Below are positions 15,885 through 23,382 of a stretch of 47,383 nucleotides of DNA, piece by piece. Both the position numbers and the translations under genes were made by a program. Within the stretch, counting starts at the first letter, position 1; the number at the start of each line of letters is the position of its first letter. The stretch lies in IMG/VR virus record IMGVR_UViG_3300042556_002127, positions 1 through 47,383 of that record. One strand, 5' to 3'. The stretch is from a virus. Under the pieces are notes generated by a model. The model saw nothing but the letters and a program-made list of their open reading frames with translations, made no database searches and was not told where the DNA came from.

Positions 15885-16117
15885 CAGTTGCTTGTCCTGT
15901 CGGGCCGGATGCTCAGCTCGACGGTCACGCGCTCGAGCCGCATCGGGCACCAGCGCGGCGGCACGCTCGGCGGCTCCGTCGCAAGGTCTGGCGACGCGAC
16001 GACGATGCGGTCGTCGCTGACCGTGCAGGCGTGCTCGATGGTCATCGAGTCGACGCCTCGGATATCGGTGCCGAGAAATGGACACGTAGAGCACCCGTCA
16101 AAGATGATCAGTTGCAT
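15884..16117 (-). CDS. Small Cys-containing protein
   Basis: ATG 16117 has GTGGAGG at a good distance and overlaps the end of the preceding zinc-finger gene by 10 nt. The 77-aa product begins MQLIIFDGCSTCPFLGTDIR, with CSTC and later Cys residues (HACTV, RWCPM) that could bind zinc or a metal cluster. It ends RPDRTSN. No family recognised. It completes the run of small cysteine-rich genes after the methyltransferase. Confidence 0.6.
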   Translation of the reverse strand: MQLIIFDGCSTCPFLGTDIRGVDSMTIEHACTVSDDRIVVASPDLATEPPSVPPRWCPMRLERVTVELSIRPDRTSN

Positions 16118-16656
16118 CGCTCTGCCTCCACGCGCACCGGTGCCCGACGTCGCTTGTCGTATTCGCGCTGCTGCACGAGCCGCGCTTGATGCGCGCAATC
16201 CTGACCGCAGTATGCCAGTCGGCGCAACGACTTTGCGTACCGAAAGCGCTTGTGGCAGTGCTTGCAGACCATCGGCGCGGGCCCGCTGCCGCGCTCGTAG
16301 CGCCGCTGCGATGCCGCGATGGACGCACGCCGCGCGCGGTAGGAGCACGCAGGCCCGCAGTAATCGCAGCGGCGCATCGACACGGGCCGCGTGAACTCGA
16401 CGCCGCAGCCGACGCACAGTCGCGGCAGCTCGTCGCGATACGGGCCCGGCCACGCCGTCAACGTGGATGGCGGCGCAGCCGTTGGCGCGAGTTTACGCGC
16501 GCGCTCCTTGCGCTTGATTGCGCCGCGGTCGTGATCGGGACACGGCTGCGTCGCCGCGGGCCAGTGGCGCATGACGCCGCAATACGCGCAGCGCTCGAGC
16601 TCGACGCCCATCGCGTCGCGCCCTGCCGCCTGCCAGTCGTGCAGCTGGGCCGTCAT
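16108..16656 (-). CDS. Zinc-finger paralog ZF4 (three Cys modules)
   Basis: This 182-aa protein (MTAQLHDWQAAGRDAM) is one of four paralogs in this region. Module 1 is CAYCGVMRHWPAATQPC. Module 2 is GPYRDELPRLCVGCG followed by RPVSMRRCDYCGPAC. Module 3, extra here, is CKHCHKRFRYAKSLRRLAYCG and QDC. Each has four cysteines that could bind zinc. The basic surroundings (RRASIAASQRRYERG; KRRRAPVRVEAERCN) suggest nucleic-acid binding. It starts in ATGA overlap with the preceding paralog, which implies a duplicated operon unit. The biological role is unknown. Confidence 0.75.
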   Translation of the reverse strand: MTAQLHDWQAAGRDAMGVELERCAYCGVMRHWPAATQPCPDHDRGAIKRKERARKLAPTAAPPSTLTAWPGPYRDELPRLCVGCGVEFTRPVSMRRCDYCGPACSYRARRASIAASQRRYERGSGPAPMVCKHCHKRFRYAKSLRRLAYCGQDCAHQARLVQQREYDKRRRAPVRVEAERCN

Positions 16657-17051
16657 CGCGCACGCCTCTCGCGCGACGCCGCAGCACGCCTCTCGCGCTG
16701 CTTCGCCCAGCGTTCCACCTGCGACGTGCGCGACGCCTCCCACGCACACAGCGGCCCGCAGAACTCGCAGCGCGTCATCGTCACCGGCCTGCGATACGTC
16801 GCCGCGCACCGCCGACACTCGCGCGACGGCTCGCCCTCGCGATACGGCCCTGCCCAGACGCCCGACGACGGCTGCGGCCGCTTGCGCGCGTACGCCTTGC
16901 GCTTGCTGCTGCGCTGAATGCCCGCGCGTCGCGCCGACGTGCACGCATCCTCCGCGAGCGGCCAGTGCGCCATGACGCCGCAATACCGGCAGCGGGAGCG
17001 CGGCTCACCGAGGTCGCTGCGGCCCTCGTCGTGCCAGTCATGCGCGCTCAT
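16653..17051 (-). CDS. Zinc-finger paralog ZF3
   Basis: This 132-aa protein starts MSAHDWHDEGRSDLGEP at 17051, in ATGA overlap with the previous paralog. Module 1 is CRYCGVMAHWPLAEDAC. Module 2 is AGPYREGEPSRECRRC followed by RPVTMTRCEFCGPLCAWEA. The C-terminus is very basic (RWAKQRERRAAASRERRAR). It matches the next paralog at module 1 (CxYCGVMxHWP) and module 2 (GPYR, C-x-C-G-P-x-C). Function unknown; a zinc-dependent nucleic-acid-binding role is inferred. Confidence 0.75.
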   Translation of the reverse strand: MSAHDWHDEGRSDLGEPRSRCRYCGVMAHWPLAEDACTSARRAGIQRSSKRKAYARKRPQPSSGVWAGPYREGEPSRECRRCAATYRRPVTMTRCEFCGPLCAWEASRTSQVERWAKQRERRAAASRERRAR

Positions 17052-17422
17052 GACCGCTGCCTCCGTCGCGCCAATCGATTGGTCGTGCGCCTCAGCTCGA
17101 CGGCGCACAGCGGCGAGCACGTCCGGCACTTGCTCCATGCCTTCGGTCTGCGAAATGGCCTTGAGCACGTCTGGCACGTCCGCGGCAGTTCAACGGCGTA
17201 CGGCCCCTCGTGCTGGCCCGCGTGCAACGGCTCCGTCTCACCCAGCGCTGGCGTGTCAAGCTGCACCTTGACGCAAGTCGCATCGGCCGCTGGCCAGTGC
17301 TTGAGTACGGCGCAGCGCACGCACCTCACGCGCGGCTTGCCGTCTGGCAGCGTGCCTTCGGGCCACCAGTGATGCGGTATGACGTAGGCCGGCAGCGCGT
17401 CGTCGTCGTCGTCGTCAAACAT
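17048..17422 (-). CDS. Zinc-finger paralog ZF2 with an acidic N-terminus
   Basis: This 124-aa protein begins MFDDDDDDALPAYVIP, an acidic leader not seen in the other paralogs. Module 1 is RVRCVRCAVLKHWPA followed by TC. Module 2 is HEGPYAVELPRTCQTC, then RPKAWSKCRTCSPLCAVEL. It overlaps the methyltransferase stop by 8 nt, so its synthesis is probably coupled to the enzyme. A C-terminal RRTTNRLARRRQRS is basic. Function unknown. Confidence 0.72.
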   Translation of the reverse strand: MFDDDDDDALPAYVIPHHWWPEGTLPDGKPRVRCVRCAVLKHWPAADATCVKVQLDTPALGETEPLHAGQHEGPYAVELPRTCQTCSRPFRRPKAWSKCRTCSPLCAVELRRTTNRLARRRQRS

Positions 17423-18674
17423 TGCCGCTCTCGTGATTGGCGATGCGCTGGCCGATCCACCGCATGACGTTGCAGGCCATGCTGTTCCCCAGCGCCTTGT
17501 AGCGCGGCCCGTCGCTCGCGGGCTTGCCCTTGTAGGTGATCGCCGTCCAGTCGTCGGGGAAGCCTTGCAGCCGCTCGCACTCGCGTGGCGTCAGGCGACG
17601 CACCGCCATCGTCGGCGCAGCGAAAGCAATAGTCGGCGCGCTGCCAAAACGTGTGAGCGGATGGCTGGGATCACCATGCTGCGGGTTGCTTCGGTTTGCG
17701 ACGCTCGTCACCTGGTTCGTGTCAAAGGGGAGTGGTGCTATCGGCGTCCATGACGTCGCCACAAGATCCGTTGCCGACTTGTAATCTTGCGCGGCGACGG
17801 TGCTCGCGACGTTGTCCTCCGTGTAGCGCCCGCTCGCGAGCAGCCGTGCGATCACAGCTTTCTCGCCGCCTTGCGAGCCGAGGTTCGATTGGAACGCAAC
17901 CACGTCGGGGACGACGTTGTGCAGCCGGAACGTGGTGCCCTCGTGCGTGTAAGTGTGCTGCTCGTGCGCGGAGATCGGGTCTGCTCCCTTGACGGGCCAC
18001 GAGAACGAGGGCGCGTCTACCGTTTCGCCACTGCGGCCTTCAGCGCCTGCCCAAGGGCTGCGGGGAGAGCCTTTCCCCGCTTCCCGGCGCGGCGCAGAAT
18101 CCCTTCGCACGCCCTCGGGCTCAAGAAGAACCTCTGCGGCACTGCGCCAGTCTCCTCCAGCACACCCGACAACGAAGACACGTCGCCGTCGCTGCGGGAC
18201 GGCACGAGGGTGTGATTCCACTCGGATGAACTGAGCGTCCAACACTCTGTAGGCGAACCCGTACCCGAGTTGCGCCAGCCCCCCGAGGAAGGCACCAAAG
18301 TCCCGTCCTCCGTTGCTTGACAGAACACCGGGCACGTTTTCCCAGACGCACCAGCGAGGCCGCAGTCTTTCAAGAATGCCAAGATAGACGAGGGCGAGGT
18401 TTCCGCGGGGGTCGTCGAGCCCTTTGCGGAGTCCAGCGACGCTGAAGCTTTGGCAGGGAGTTCCTCCCACAAGAACGTCAGCTGCTCCCTGTTCGATCGG
18501 CCAATCACGATATGCCTCCATATTGCCGAGGTTGGGAACGTGCGGGAAGCGCTCAGCCAATACCGCGCTCGCGAAGGGGTCGATCTCGCTAAACGCGACC
18601 GGCACCCAGCCGAGGCCGTGCCAGGCGACCGACGCCGCTTCAATGCCAGAGCAGACGGAGAGGTAACGCATCAC
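17415..18674 (-). CDS. DNA (cytosine-5)-methyltransferase
   Basis: This 419-aa protein is a C5-MTase that methylates cytosine in DNA, probably masking phage DNA from host restriction. Visible motifs are: motif I SVCSGIEAASVAW (residues 6-18); motif IV GGTPCQSFSVAG (70-81, catalytic Cys74); motif VI ENVPGV (112-117); motif VIII QRRRRVFVVG; and motif X GNSMACNVMRWIGQRI near the C-terminus. The region between VIII and X is long enough to hold the target recognition domain. It lies among four zinc-finger paralogs and overlaps neighbours on both sides. No restriction enzyme gene is adjacent, so it is an orphan MTase. Confidence 0.93.
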   Translation of the reverse strand: MMRYLSVCSGIEAASVAWHGLGWVPVAFSEIDPFASAVLAERFPHVPNLGNMEAYRDWPIEQGAADVLVGGTPCQSFSVAGLRKGLDDPRGNLALVYLGILERLRPRWCVWENVPGVLSSNGGRDFGAFLGGLAQLGYGFAYRVLDAQFIRVESHPRAVPQRRRRVFVVGCAGGDWRSAAEVLLEPEGVRRDSAPRREAGKGSPRSPWAGAEGRSGETVDAPSFSWPVKGADPISAHEQHTYTHEGTTFRLHNVVPDVVAFQSNLGSQGGEKAVIARLLASGRYTEDNVASTVAAQDYKSATDLVATSWTPIAPLPFDTNQVTSVANRSNPQHGDPSHPLTRFGSAPTIAFAAPTMAVRRLTPRECERLQGFPDDWTAITYKGKPASDGPRYKALGNSMACNVMRWIGQRIANHESGNV

Positions 18675-19051
18675 GACCGCGCCTGCTGCCGCGCGCGATA
18701 CGCCGCAGCGTCCGCGCGATTGCGCTCAAGTTGATTATCGCGCGCGCACATCGGGCCGCAGAACGACATGATGCGAAAGCGCTTAGGGTGCCTGAAGCGC
18801 GCTGAGCAGCGGGCGCACGTCGACCAGCGATTCTTCGCGTACGGCCCCTCCCAGTGCGTGCTCGCGCCGTTGGCTTGCACGACCGGCTGCGGAGCCGATG
18901 GCGTCGCGTGGATGCGGTAGCGCGCGTGGCACAGGTACGGGCACGCGTCGCGAGCGCCTGCCCAGTGACCGAGCATCCCGCAGCGCGCGCAGCGCAGACG
19001 CGGCTCGCCGTCCTCGCGATAGCCGTCAGCAACGAAGCAATGCGCCGTCAT
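18671..19051 (-). CDS. Zinc-finger paralog ZF1
   Basis: This 126-aa protein starts MTAHCFVADGYREDGEPR at ATG 19051 (ATGA overlap with the previous gene). Module 1 is RLRCARCGMLGHWAGARDAC; module 2 is EGPYAKNRWSTCARCSARF followed by FCGPMC. It is the member upstream of the methyltransferase and overlaps its start by four bases. The C-terminus is basic (ERNRADAAAYRARQQARS). Paralogy with ZF2-ZF4 is clear from the order of the two modules and the GPY linker. Role unknown. Confidence 0.72.
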   Translation of the reverse strand: MTAHCFVADGYREDGEPRLRCARCGMLGHWAGARDACPYLCHARYRIHATPSAPQPVVQANGASTHWEGPYAKNRWSTCARCSARFRHPKRFRIMSFCGPMCARDNQLERNRADAAAYRARQQARS

Positions 19052-19332
19052 CGCGGGCTCTCGTGAATGCGCGCCCGCATCATCGCAGCAGCCAGCCGCG
19101 AGCGAATCTCGCGGACGTGCACGCCGCAGCGGTACGCAGCCTCGACGTATAGGTGCTCGTCCAGCGCGCATCCGAGGGATATCTCGCGCGTCAGGACCAG
19201 CAGCGCCGTCGTCTGGATGGCGGCGTGAAGCTGGCCGTGCACCTCGTCGTCGTGGCACTCGACCACGTCCAGCCACGCCTGCTCGAGAGCAGAGCCCGCA
19301 GGGTCGAGCCTACGTGCAGCGTCATCACTCAT
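19048..19332 (-). CDS. Small hypothetical protein upstream of the zinc-finger cluster
   Basis: This 94-aa protein begins MSDDAARRLDPAGSALEQAW at 19332, preceded by GGGAGG. It looks helical (QLHAAIQTTALLVLTREI) and ends RSRLAAAMMRARIHESPR. It overlaps the start of ZF1 (ATGA). It may be the first gene of the zinc-finger/methyltransferase transcript, just below the promoter at 19675-19703. No family recognised. Confidence 0.6.
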   Translation of the reverse strand: MSDDAARRLDPAGSALEQAWLDVVECHDDEVHGQLHAAIQTTALLVLTREISLGCALDEHLYVEAAYRCGVHVREIRSRLAAAMMRARIHESPR

Positions 19333-19715
19333 CGCGTCCTCCCCACCGACGACGGAGCTGCACCAGCACCGGCACCGGCACTCTCTACCCGTCGACCCCG
19401 TCGCCGCCCGTCCCCCTCGCCAGCGCCGCCCGCCTCCCCATCAACCGGGTGCGAGAGAGCCGAGCAAGACCCCCCTACCCCCCATCGACGTTGTGGTGAG
19501 ATCACCACTTTGTCGGAGCCCAGTCGTCGGCGCATGGGGCGCTTCGTTTCTGGTCGGGGGGCGGTGTCTTTGCTCGGCCTCCTCGCACCCCGTCGCCGGT
19601 ATGCTCGGTCGCCTTCGCGAAGTGGTGGAGTCCCTACGTCCACCCAGCCAGCTCGAGGCTGACTGCCCGCGCCAGTCCTACAATACGGCCCGCGGTCCGT
19701 CAACAACTTTTTCAT
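19329..19715 (-). CDS. Possible low-complexity ORF coupled at both ends
   Basis: A 128-aa open frame begins MKKLLTDRGPYCRTG. Its ATG overlaps the helicase stop (ATGA) and its stop overlaps the next start (ATGA), as real genes in this operon do. Against it: no good ribosome site, very Arg/Gly/Ala-rich sequence (GRRRGRRVESAGAGAGAAP), and a candidate promoter plus a palindrome inside. Otherwise this 379-base stretch holds no gene. I keep it as a weak candidate. Confidence 0.3.
   Translation of the reverse strand: MKKLLTDRGPYCRTGAGSQPRAGWVDVGTPPLREGDRAYRRRGARRPSKDTAPRPETKRPMRRRLGSDKVVISPQRRWGVGGSCSALSHPVDGEAGGAGEGDGRRRGRRVESAGAGAGAAPSSVGRTR
19493..19508. promoter_or_regulatory. Perfect inverted repeat, operator-like
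   Basis: GTGGTGAGATCACCAC is an inverted repeat with 7-base arms and a 2-base centre, downstream of the promoter at 19675-19703 and upstream of the zinc-finger/methyltransferase genes. It could be an operator or a methylation-controlled site. No protein can be matched to it from sequence alone. Confidence 0.4.
19675..19703 (-). promoter_or_regulatory. Sigma70-like promoter, minus strand
   Basis: Read on the minus strand: TTGACG (19698-19703), a 17-base spacer, and TAGGAC (19675-19680). It has the same -35 and spacing as the promoter at 24505-24533 (TTGACG-17-TAGAAC). It is placed to drive the methyltransferase/zinc-finger operon. Confidence 0.5.
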
Positions 19716-21343
19716 GGCTGGTCGAACCTTGGCCCGTTGCCACGCACCCAGCCGTTTGACGCGATGGCGTCGATGAGCGCGCTCGCTTGCAAAAGCGTGA
19801 TGTTGCTGGTGTCGTAGCCGTGCTTCGCGAGCAGCCGAGCCTGCTTCAGCGTACACAGGTTTTTCTTGATGCGCCCGAACTGCGCGGTGATGAGCTGCTG
19901 CGCCTGCCTGTTCGATAGCGTCGCGTTGCTAATGCCGAACTTCTGCAAGAGCTCCCGCTGCTTCTCACTCATCGGCGCGCCGCCGTCGTTAGGCGGGATG
20001 ACCAGCGCGTTCCCGAAGTTGTTGCCGAAGGGATCGACGCGCTGCGCTGCGTAGCGCGCCTCGGTGTAAACCTTCGCTTGACGACGGCGCTGCTCTTCCT
20101 CTTTTCGCAAGCGCTCGGCTTCGCGCTCGGCTCGCTCAGCCTCTTTGCTTTCGCGTTCAGCCTGCGCATACGCGCGGTCGAGGCTCATCCCCTGTTGCGC
20201 AAGCTCGCGCATACGGTCCTGCCACATTTCCGGCAGTGGGTTCTCGCCCATCAGCACTTCTTCGGGCGTGCACAGTTTGTGCGACGTCCCGACCATGCCG
20301 ACGAAGTCGATGACGAGGAGGTTTTCCTTGCCTGGATAAAGGCGCGTGCCGCGGCCGATGCACTGGGTCATCAGCGCTCGCGAGCCAGTCGGGCGCGCAA
20401 GCCCGATGCAGCTTGTGCGCGGCGAGTCGAATCCCTCGGTGAGCACGGCGCAATTGACGAGGAATTGAATATCGCCGCGGTCGTACTGTTCAAGGATGCG
20501 GCGGCGCGTATCGCTTTCCGTTTCGCCGTGCACAACTGCCGCGCGCGCTGTCGTGTAGCCCGCGAGCACCGTCACCAGCGCCTGCGCGAGCGCGACCGTT
20601 GGCGTGAAAACGATGGTGCTGCGTGATCCCGCCTCTTGCACAAGCGGCCCCGCCATCTCGTGAAGCACGCGGTCGTTGTTCATCGCTTGCTCGAGATCAG
20701 CGGCCGTCAAGTCGCCGCCGCGCGAGCGAACGCGTGTAATGTCAAGGTGCTCCACCACGACTTGCTTCGCGACGATTGGCGAAAGGAATCCGCGCGTGAT
20801 TCCATCGAAGATGTCTAGCCGGTACGCGCATGAGTCGAACAAGTGGCCGAGGCCTACCTTGTCGCGACGGTCAGGCGTCGCCGTCACGCCCAGCACTTGC
20901 GCCGCGTGGAAATGGTCAAGGATGGTGCGGTAGCTGCTGCTCGTCGCGTGATGCGCCTCGTCCACGATGACGCTGGTGAAGTCCCACGGGTTGAACCGCC
21001 GCAAGCGTTTCGCCATCGAGAGCGTTTGCACGCTCGCGACGACGAACGGCTGCGGCATCAGCGACGACGTGTGCTGCCCTGCCATCTCGACGCCGACCTG
21101 CGCGCCGGGGATTTGCTTCCGCAGGCGCTCAGCGGCTTGATTGACCAGTTCCTCGCGATGCGCGATGACGAGCACGCGCCCACCGTGGCGCGCATGACGA
21201 CGCCGCGCCCACTCGCAGAAAATGGTCGTTTTCCCGAGGCCCGTGGCGAGCACGATCAACGTGGACCGCAGCCCCTTCTCACCGTGCTCGCGCTCGATAG
21301 CTTCGACGGCTTCGACCTGATAATCACGGAGCGTCACGGTCAT
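19712..21343 (-). CDS. SF2 DEAH-type helicase (SSL2/RecG-like family)
   Basis: This 543-aa superfamily 2 ATPase has Walker A ATGLGKTT (about 33-40), DEAH (128-131), TAT (154-156) and motif VI with QCIGRGTR in the C-terminal RecA domain (LTEGFDSPRTSCIGLARPTG). A C-terminal extension after residue 390 is highly charged (REAERLRKEEEQRRRQ, a coiled coil). SF2 helicases of this type unwind or remodel DNA at forks or recombination structures. It is not DinG (Csf4): it lacks the iron-sulfur cysteine cluster and the XPD-type order. It may be the phage replication helicase, since no DnaB-like gene or primase is visible. Confidence 0.85.
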   Translation of the reverse strand: MTVTLRDYQVEAVEAIEREHGEKGLRSTLIVLATGLGKTTIFCEWARRRHARHGGRVLVIAHREELVNQAAERLRKQIPGAQVGVEMAGQHTSSLMPQPFVVASVQTLSMAKRLRRFNPWDFTSVIVDEAHHATSSSYRTILDHFHAAQVLGVTATPDRRDKVGLGHLFDSCAYRLDIFDGITRGFLSPIVAKQVVVEHLDITRVRSRGGDLTAADLEQAMNNDRVLHEMAGPLVQEAGSRSTIVFTPTVALAQALVTVLAGYTTARAAVVHGETESDTRRRILEQYDRGDIQFLVNCAVLTEGFDSPRTSCIGLARPTGSRALMTQCIGRGTRLYPGKENLLVIDFVGMVGTSHKLCTPEEVLMGENPLPEMWQDRMRELAQQGMSLDRAYAQAERESKEAERAEREAERLRKEEEQRRRQAKVYTEARYAAQRVDPFGNNFGNALVIPPNDGGAPMSEKQRELLQKFGISNATLSNRQAQQLITAQFGRIKKNLCTLKQARLLAKHGYDTSNITLLQASALIDAIASNGWVRGNGPRFDQP

Positions 21344-22464
21344 CGCGCACCTCGCTTGCCGTTGCGCGCATTGGCGCCGTCAACGCGCTGCTGGAAATCT
21401 TCGGGGCACAACCAACCAGTCGCGCCGCAGGGGTTGCAGTAGGCCGGGTGTTCACCGCCCGTGCCGTCGCATTCCGAGCAGACCACCCACGGACGCAAGC
21501 GCTCCACGGACATTTCGGCCTGCTTGAGCGAGCGGCTCAGCGCCCAACCGTCGAGGTCGGCATGGCGCACCAGCGCGCCGTTCGTGATCGTCTTCGACGC
21601 CCGCGTCAACGCAGCCCGGTGCTGGCCCGCTGCATTCTTCGCGGCGACAATCGTCGCGACGGTCGCTTCGTATTGCCGCGTCAGCAGCGTCCACTTGTGG
21701 ATCAGGCACCGCGGCACCTCGCGCCCCTGATGGTCGCAGAGCACCGCGGGCTTCTCGACTTTCGCAGGCTCCGGCTCCGCGGCGACGTCGTCCTCGAGCT
21801 CGGCGTCGTGGCCGTCGAAGCCGTCGTCGTCGGGCTCCTCGTCGGCCACCGGCTGGACGGGCGCAAGCGGCTTCGCGGGCGGCGTCGCGTCCTCAAAAGC
21901 CTTGTCTTTCCGAGCCTTTGCAACCGGCGAATGGCCCGTCGCGACGTGTCCTTTTTCGGTGAGCTTCTTACCAGAACCGGCCTCGATCTTAGAACTGGGG
22001 AAATTCCCCACTTCCAAGTTTTCCATGTTTTCGGTCAGCGTCCTGCGCACTGCGCCGACTGTCTTGTGATCGACGCCGCAGTGGGCAGCGATGGCACGGT
22101 CGCCCTTTCCTTTCGATCGCGGATGGCGCAACGCCGCAAGCACCGCCGCCCGTTTGTCGGCGTGCGTCCTCGCGAGGCCGCGGTTAGCCGCGCACGCCAG
22201 CCACTGCGCCTCCTCGAGCGTGCCTTCGCGAATATGCGCGTCGATGGTGCGCTGCCCTCGACGGATTGCGACGGCGTGGCGGTGGAAGCCGTCGACCAGC
22301 CACAACGAGTTCCCGTCGTCCACGACGTGGATCGGCGGGAACGTCGCACCCGCCTCGGCCGCGTCGAAATACTCGTCCAGCGTGGCCTTGTCATACAGAC
22401 TCTCACGAATCTGCGTCCCGCCGTCAAGCCGGATGCGCGTGATGTCGACCGTCACAGCAGCCAT
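21340..22464 (-). CDS. ParB-like nuclease-domain protein with zinc finger
   Basis: This 374-aa protein starts MAAVTVDITRIRLDGGTQIR at 22464 (TGATG with the upstream gene). The N-terminal domain resembles ParB/sulfiredoxin: FPPIHVVDDGNSLWLVDGFH, GFHRHAVAIRRG, then an HTH DRAIAAHCGVDHKTVGAVRR. Acidic and Pro-rich linkers follow (DDDGFDGHDAELEDDVAAEP). The C-terminus has a DnaJ-type zinc motif CSECDGTGGEH and YCNPCGATG. No ParA is nearby, so partition is unproven; phage ParB-like proteins often act as regulators or nucleases instead. It overlaps the helicase (ATGA). Confidence 0.75.
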   Translation of the reverse strand: MAAVTVDITRIRLDGGTQIRESLYDKATLDEYFDAAEAGATFPPIHVVDDGNSLWLVDGFHRHAVAIRRGQRTIDAHIREGTLEEAQWLACAANRGLARTHADKRAAVLAALRHPRSKGKGDRAIAAHCGVDHKTVGAVRRTLTENMENLEVGNFPSSKIEAGSGKKLTEKGHVATGHSPVAKARKDKAFEDATPPAKPLAPVQPVADEEPDDDGFDGHDAELEDDVAAEPEPAKVEKPAVLCDHQGREVPRCLIHKWTLLTRQYEATVATIVAAKNAAGQHRAALTRASKTITNGALVRHADLDGWALSRSLKQAEMSVERLRPWVVCSECDGTGGEHPAYCNPCGATGWLCPEDFQQRVDGANARNGKRGAR

Positions 22465-22652
22465 CAGGCACCCGCCTTTCGAGCTGCCATCACGGCCGTG
22501 CGGCGCAGCCACGCAGACGGCGTCAGGTGCTCGGCGGCAGCTGCGCGTCGAAGCGCGTCGCGCTCGTCGTCGTTGAGCCGCACGTTGAAGTTGTGCAGCC
22601 GTGGATTTTCCACGAGCCGCGCGTCAATTTCTGGGTTACGTCTACGGGGCAT
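22464..22652 (-). CDS. Ribbon-helix-helix (CopG-like) regulator
   Basis: ATG 22652 has a good ribosome site (AGGAG about 6 nt upstream) and gives 62 aa. After MPRRRNPEIDARLVENPRL comes a compact RHH core: HNFNVRLNDDERDALRRAAA, then EHLTPSAWLRRTAV. RHH proteins dimerise and bind operators through the first strand. Its TGA shares bases with the next ATG. It is a good candidate for autoregulating the operon; the palindromes near 19.5 or 24.2 kb are possible targets (inference). Confidence 0.8.
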   Translation of the reverse strand: MPRRRNPEIDARLVENPRLHNFNVRLNDDERDALRRAAAAEHLTPSAWLRRTAVMAARKAGA

Positions 22653-22675
22653 TGTCACTCCTGTTGGCGGTGAAT

Positions 22676-22706
22676 GGCCCTCGTGCGTCGGTAGCGCACG
22701 GGGGCC
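22676..22706 (-). promoter_or_regulatory. Stable 5'-leader hairpin
   Basis: In minus-strand RNA, GGCCC-C-CGTGCG pairs with CGCACG-A-GGGCC around a 7-base loop (11 pairs, one mismatch). It lies about 20 nt upstream of the RHH start. There is no U-tract, so it is more likely an attenuator, processing or regulatory hairpin than a terminator. Apart from this stem and the promoter at 22744-22771, 22653-22881 holds nothing I recognise. Confidence 0.5.
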
Positions 22707-22743
22707 TGTTGTTGCGCACGTTGTACCAATGCGTGCAATCGTC

Positions 22744-22771
22744 TGGATTACATAGAAGGGCGCGCGCGTCA
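22744..22771 (-). promoter_or_regulatory. Possible promoter for the RHH-ParB-helicase operon
   Basis: On the minus strand TTGACG (22766-22771), a 16-base spacer, and TAATCC (22744-22749). The -35 matches other promoters here; the -10 is weaker. It would give a ~90-nt leader with the 22676-22706 hairpin. Confidence 0.35.
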
Positions 22772-22881
22772 AGCGGCAATCGACAAAAAGAGAACCAGCA
22801 GCTAAACGCCTTTCGTCGCGGGTAGGGAGTCGCGACGGCGTCGACCTGCTGGTCCGCGAGGTAATTACGCCGACGACGTGC

Positions 22882-23382
22882 TCAGTGCAAGCGCCAGAAC
22901 GCGTTAGCGGTGTCGCCGCAGTTGACGCGTCTCCATCCTAACCGCAACGCGCGCGCGAGGTCGTCGCCGCTCGCAGCGCCCCAGTGCTCCGCGTCGCAGC
23001 GCCCCGGCCCTCCGCGCTGGACGGCGACGAGGGCGCGTTGGTAGAGCCGCTGCAAGCGCGGCGTGCCGCCCTCTGGCAGCGCGCGGATGCGGGCCTGCCG
23101 CAGCGACGGGCGCGCAGCGCGGTGCACGGCGCAGTAGCGGCGCGCCATCGATGCGACGCTCATGCCGCCTCGAGCAGCGCGACGCTCAAGCACGTCGAGG
23201 ATGGCCGGCCAGTCCTCCGCGCGCGAGCTCTCCGCGACGAGACAGCGCGCGATGTCGGCGGCGTCCTGCGACGCAGCAGCCGGCGGGTCCTGCGCCTGCG
23301 CGGTGTCGCAGGCTGAGCAGCTGCCGAAGCCGATGACGGCGAGCAGCGCGCCGAGCACGATGTCATCGAGGATGCGGGTCAC
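22882..23382 (-). CDS. Exported protein with N-terminal signal (unknown; possible cell-wall enzyme)
   Basis: This 166-aa protein has a hydrophobic N-terminus, ILDDIVLGALLAVIGFGSC, then SACDTAQAQDPPAAA, consistent with a Sec signal and cleavage after AQA. The mature part is helical and Arg/Ala-rich, with conserved-looking YCAVHRAARPSL, RCDAEHWGA and WRRVNCGDTANAFWRLH. His/Asp/Cys pairs could be a catalytic or disulfide set. Small exported phage proteins of this kind are sometimes cell-wall hydrolases, but no known fold is identified. It is coupled to the gene before it by ATGA. Confidence 0.5.
   Translation of the reverse strand: MTRILDDIVLGALLAVIGFGSCSACDTAQAQDPPAAASQDAADIARCLVAESSRAEDWPAILDVLERRAARGGMSVASMARRYCAVHRAARPSLRQARIRALPEGGTPRLQRLYQRALVAVQRGGPGRCDAEHWGAASGDDLARALRLGWRRVNCGDTANAFWRLH

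Noticed and set aside
19712-21343. The helicase as DinG/Csf4, the type IV-A helicase
   Set aside because: It lacks the iron-sulfur cysteine set, has SSL2-type motifs and lies 9 kb away on the opposite strand.
21340-22464. A full ParAB plasmid-partition system
   Set aside because: No ParA and no parS repeats were seen; the ParB-like domain alone is common in phages.
21448-22755. 435-aa plus-strand frame
   Set aside because: Shadow of the ParB-like gene; Arg-rich, no ribosome site.
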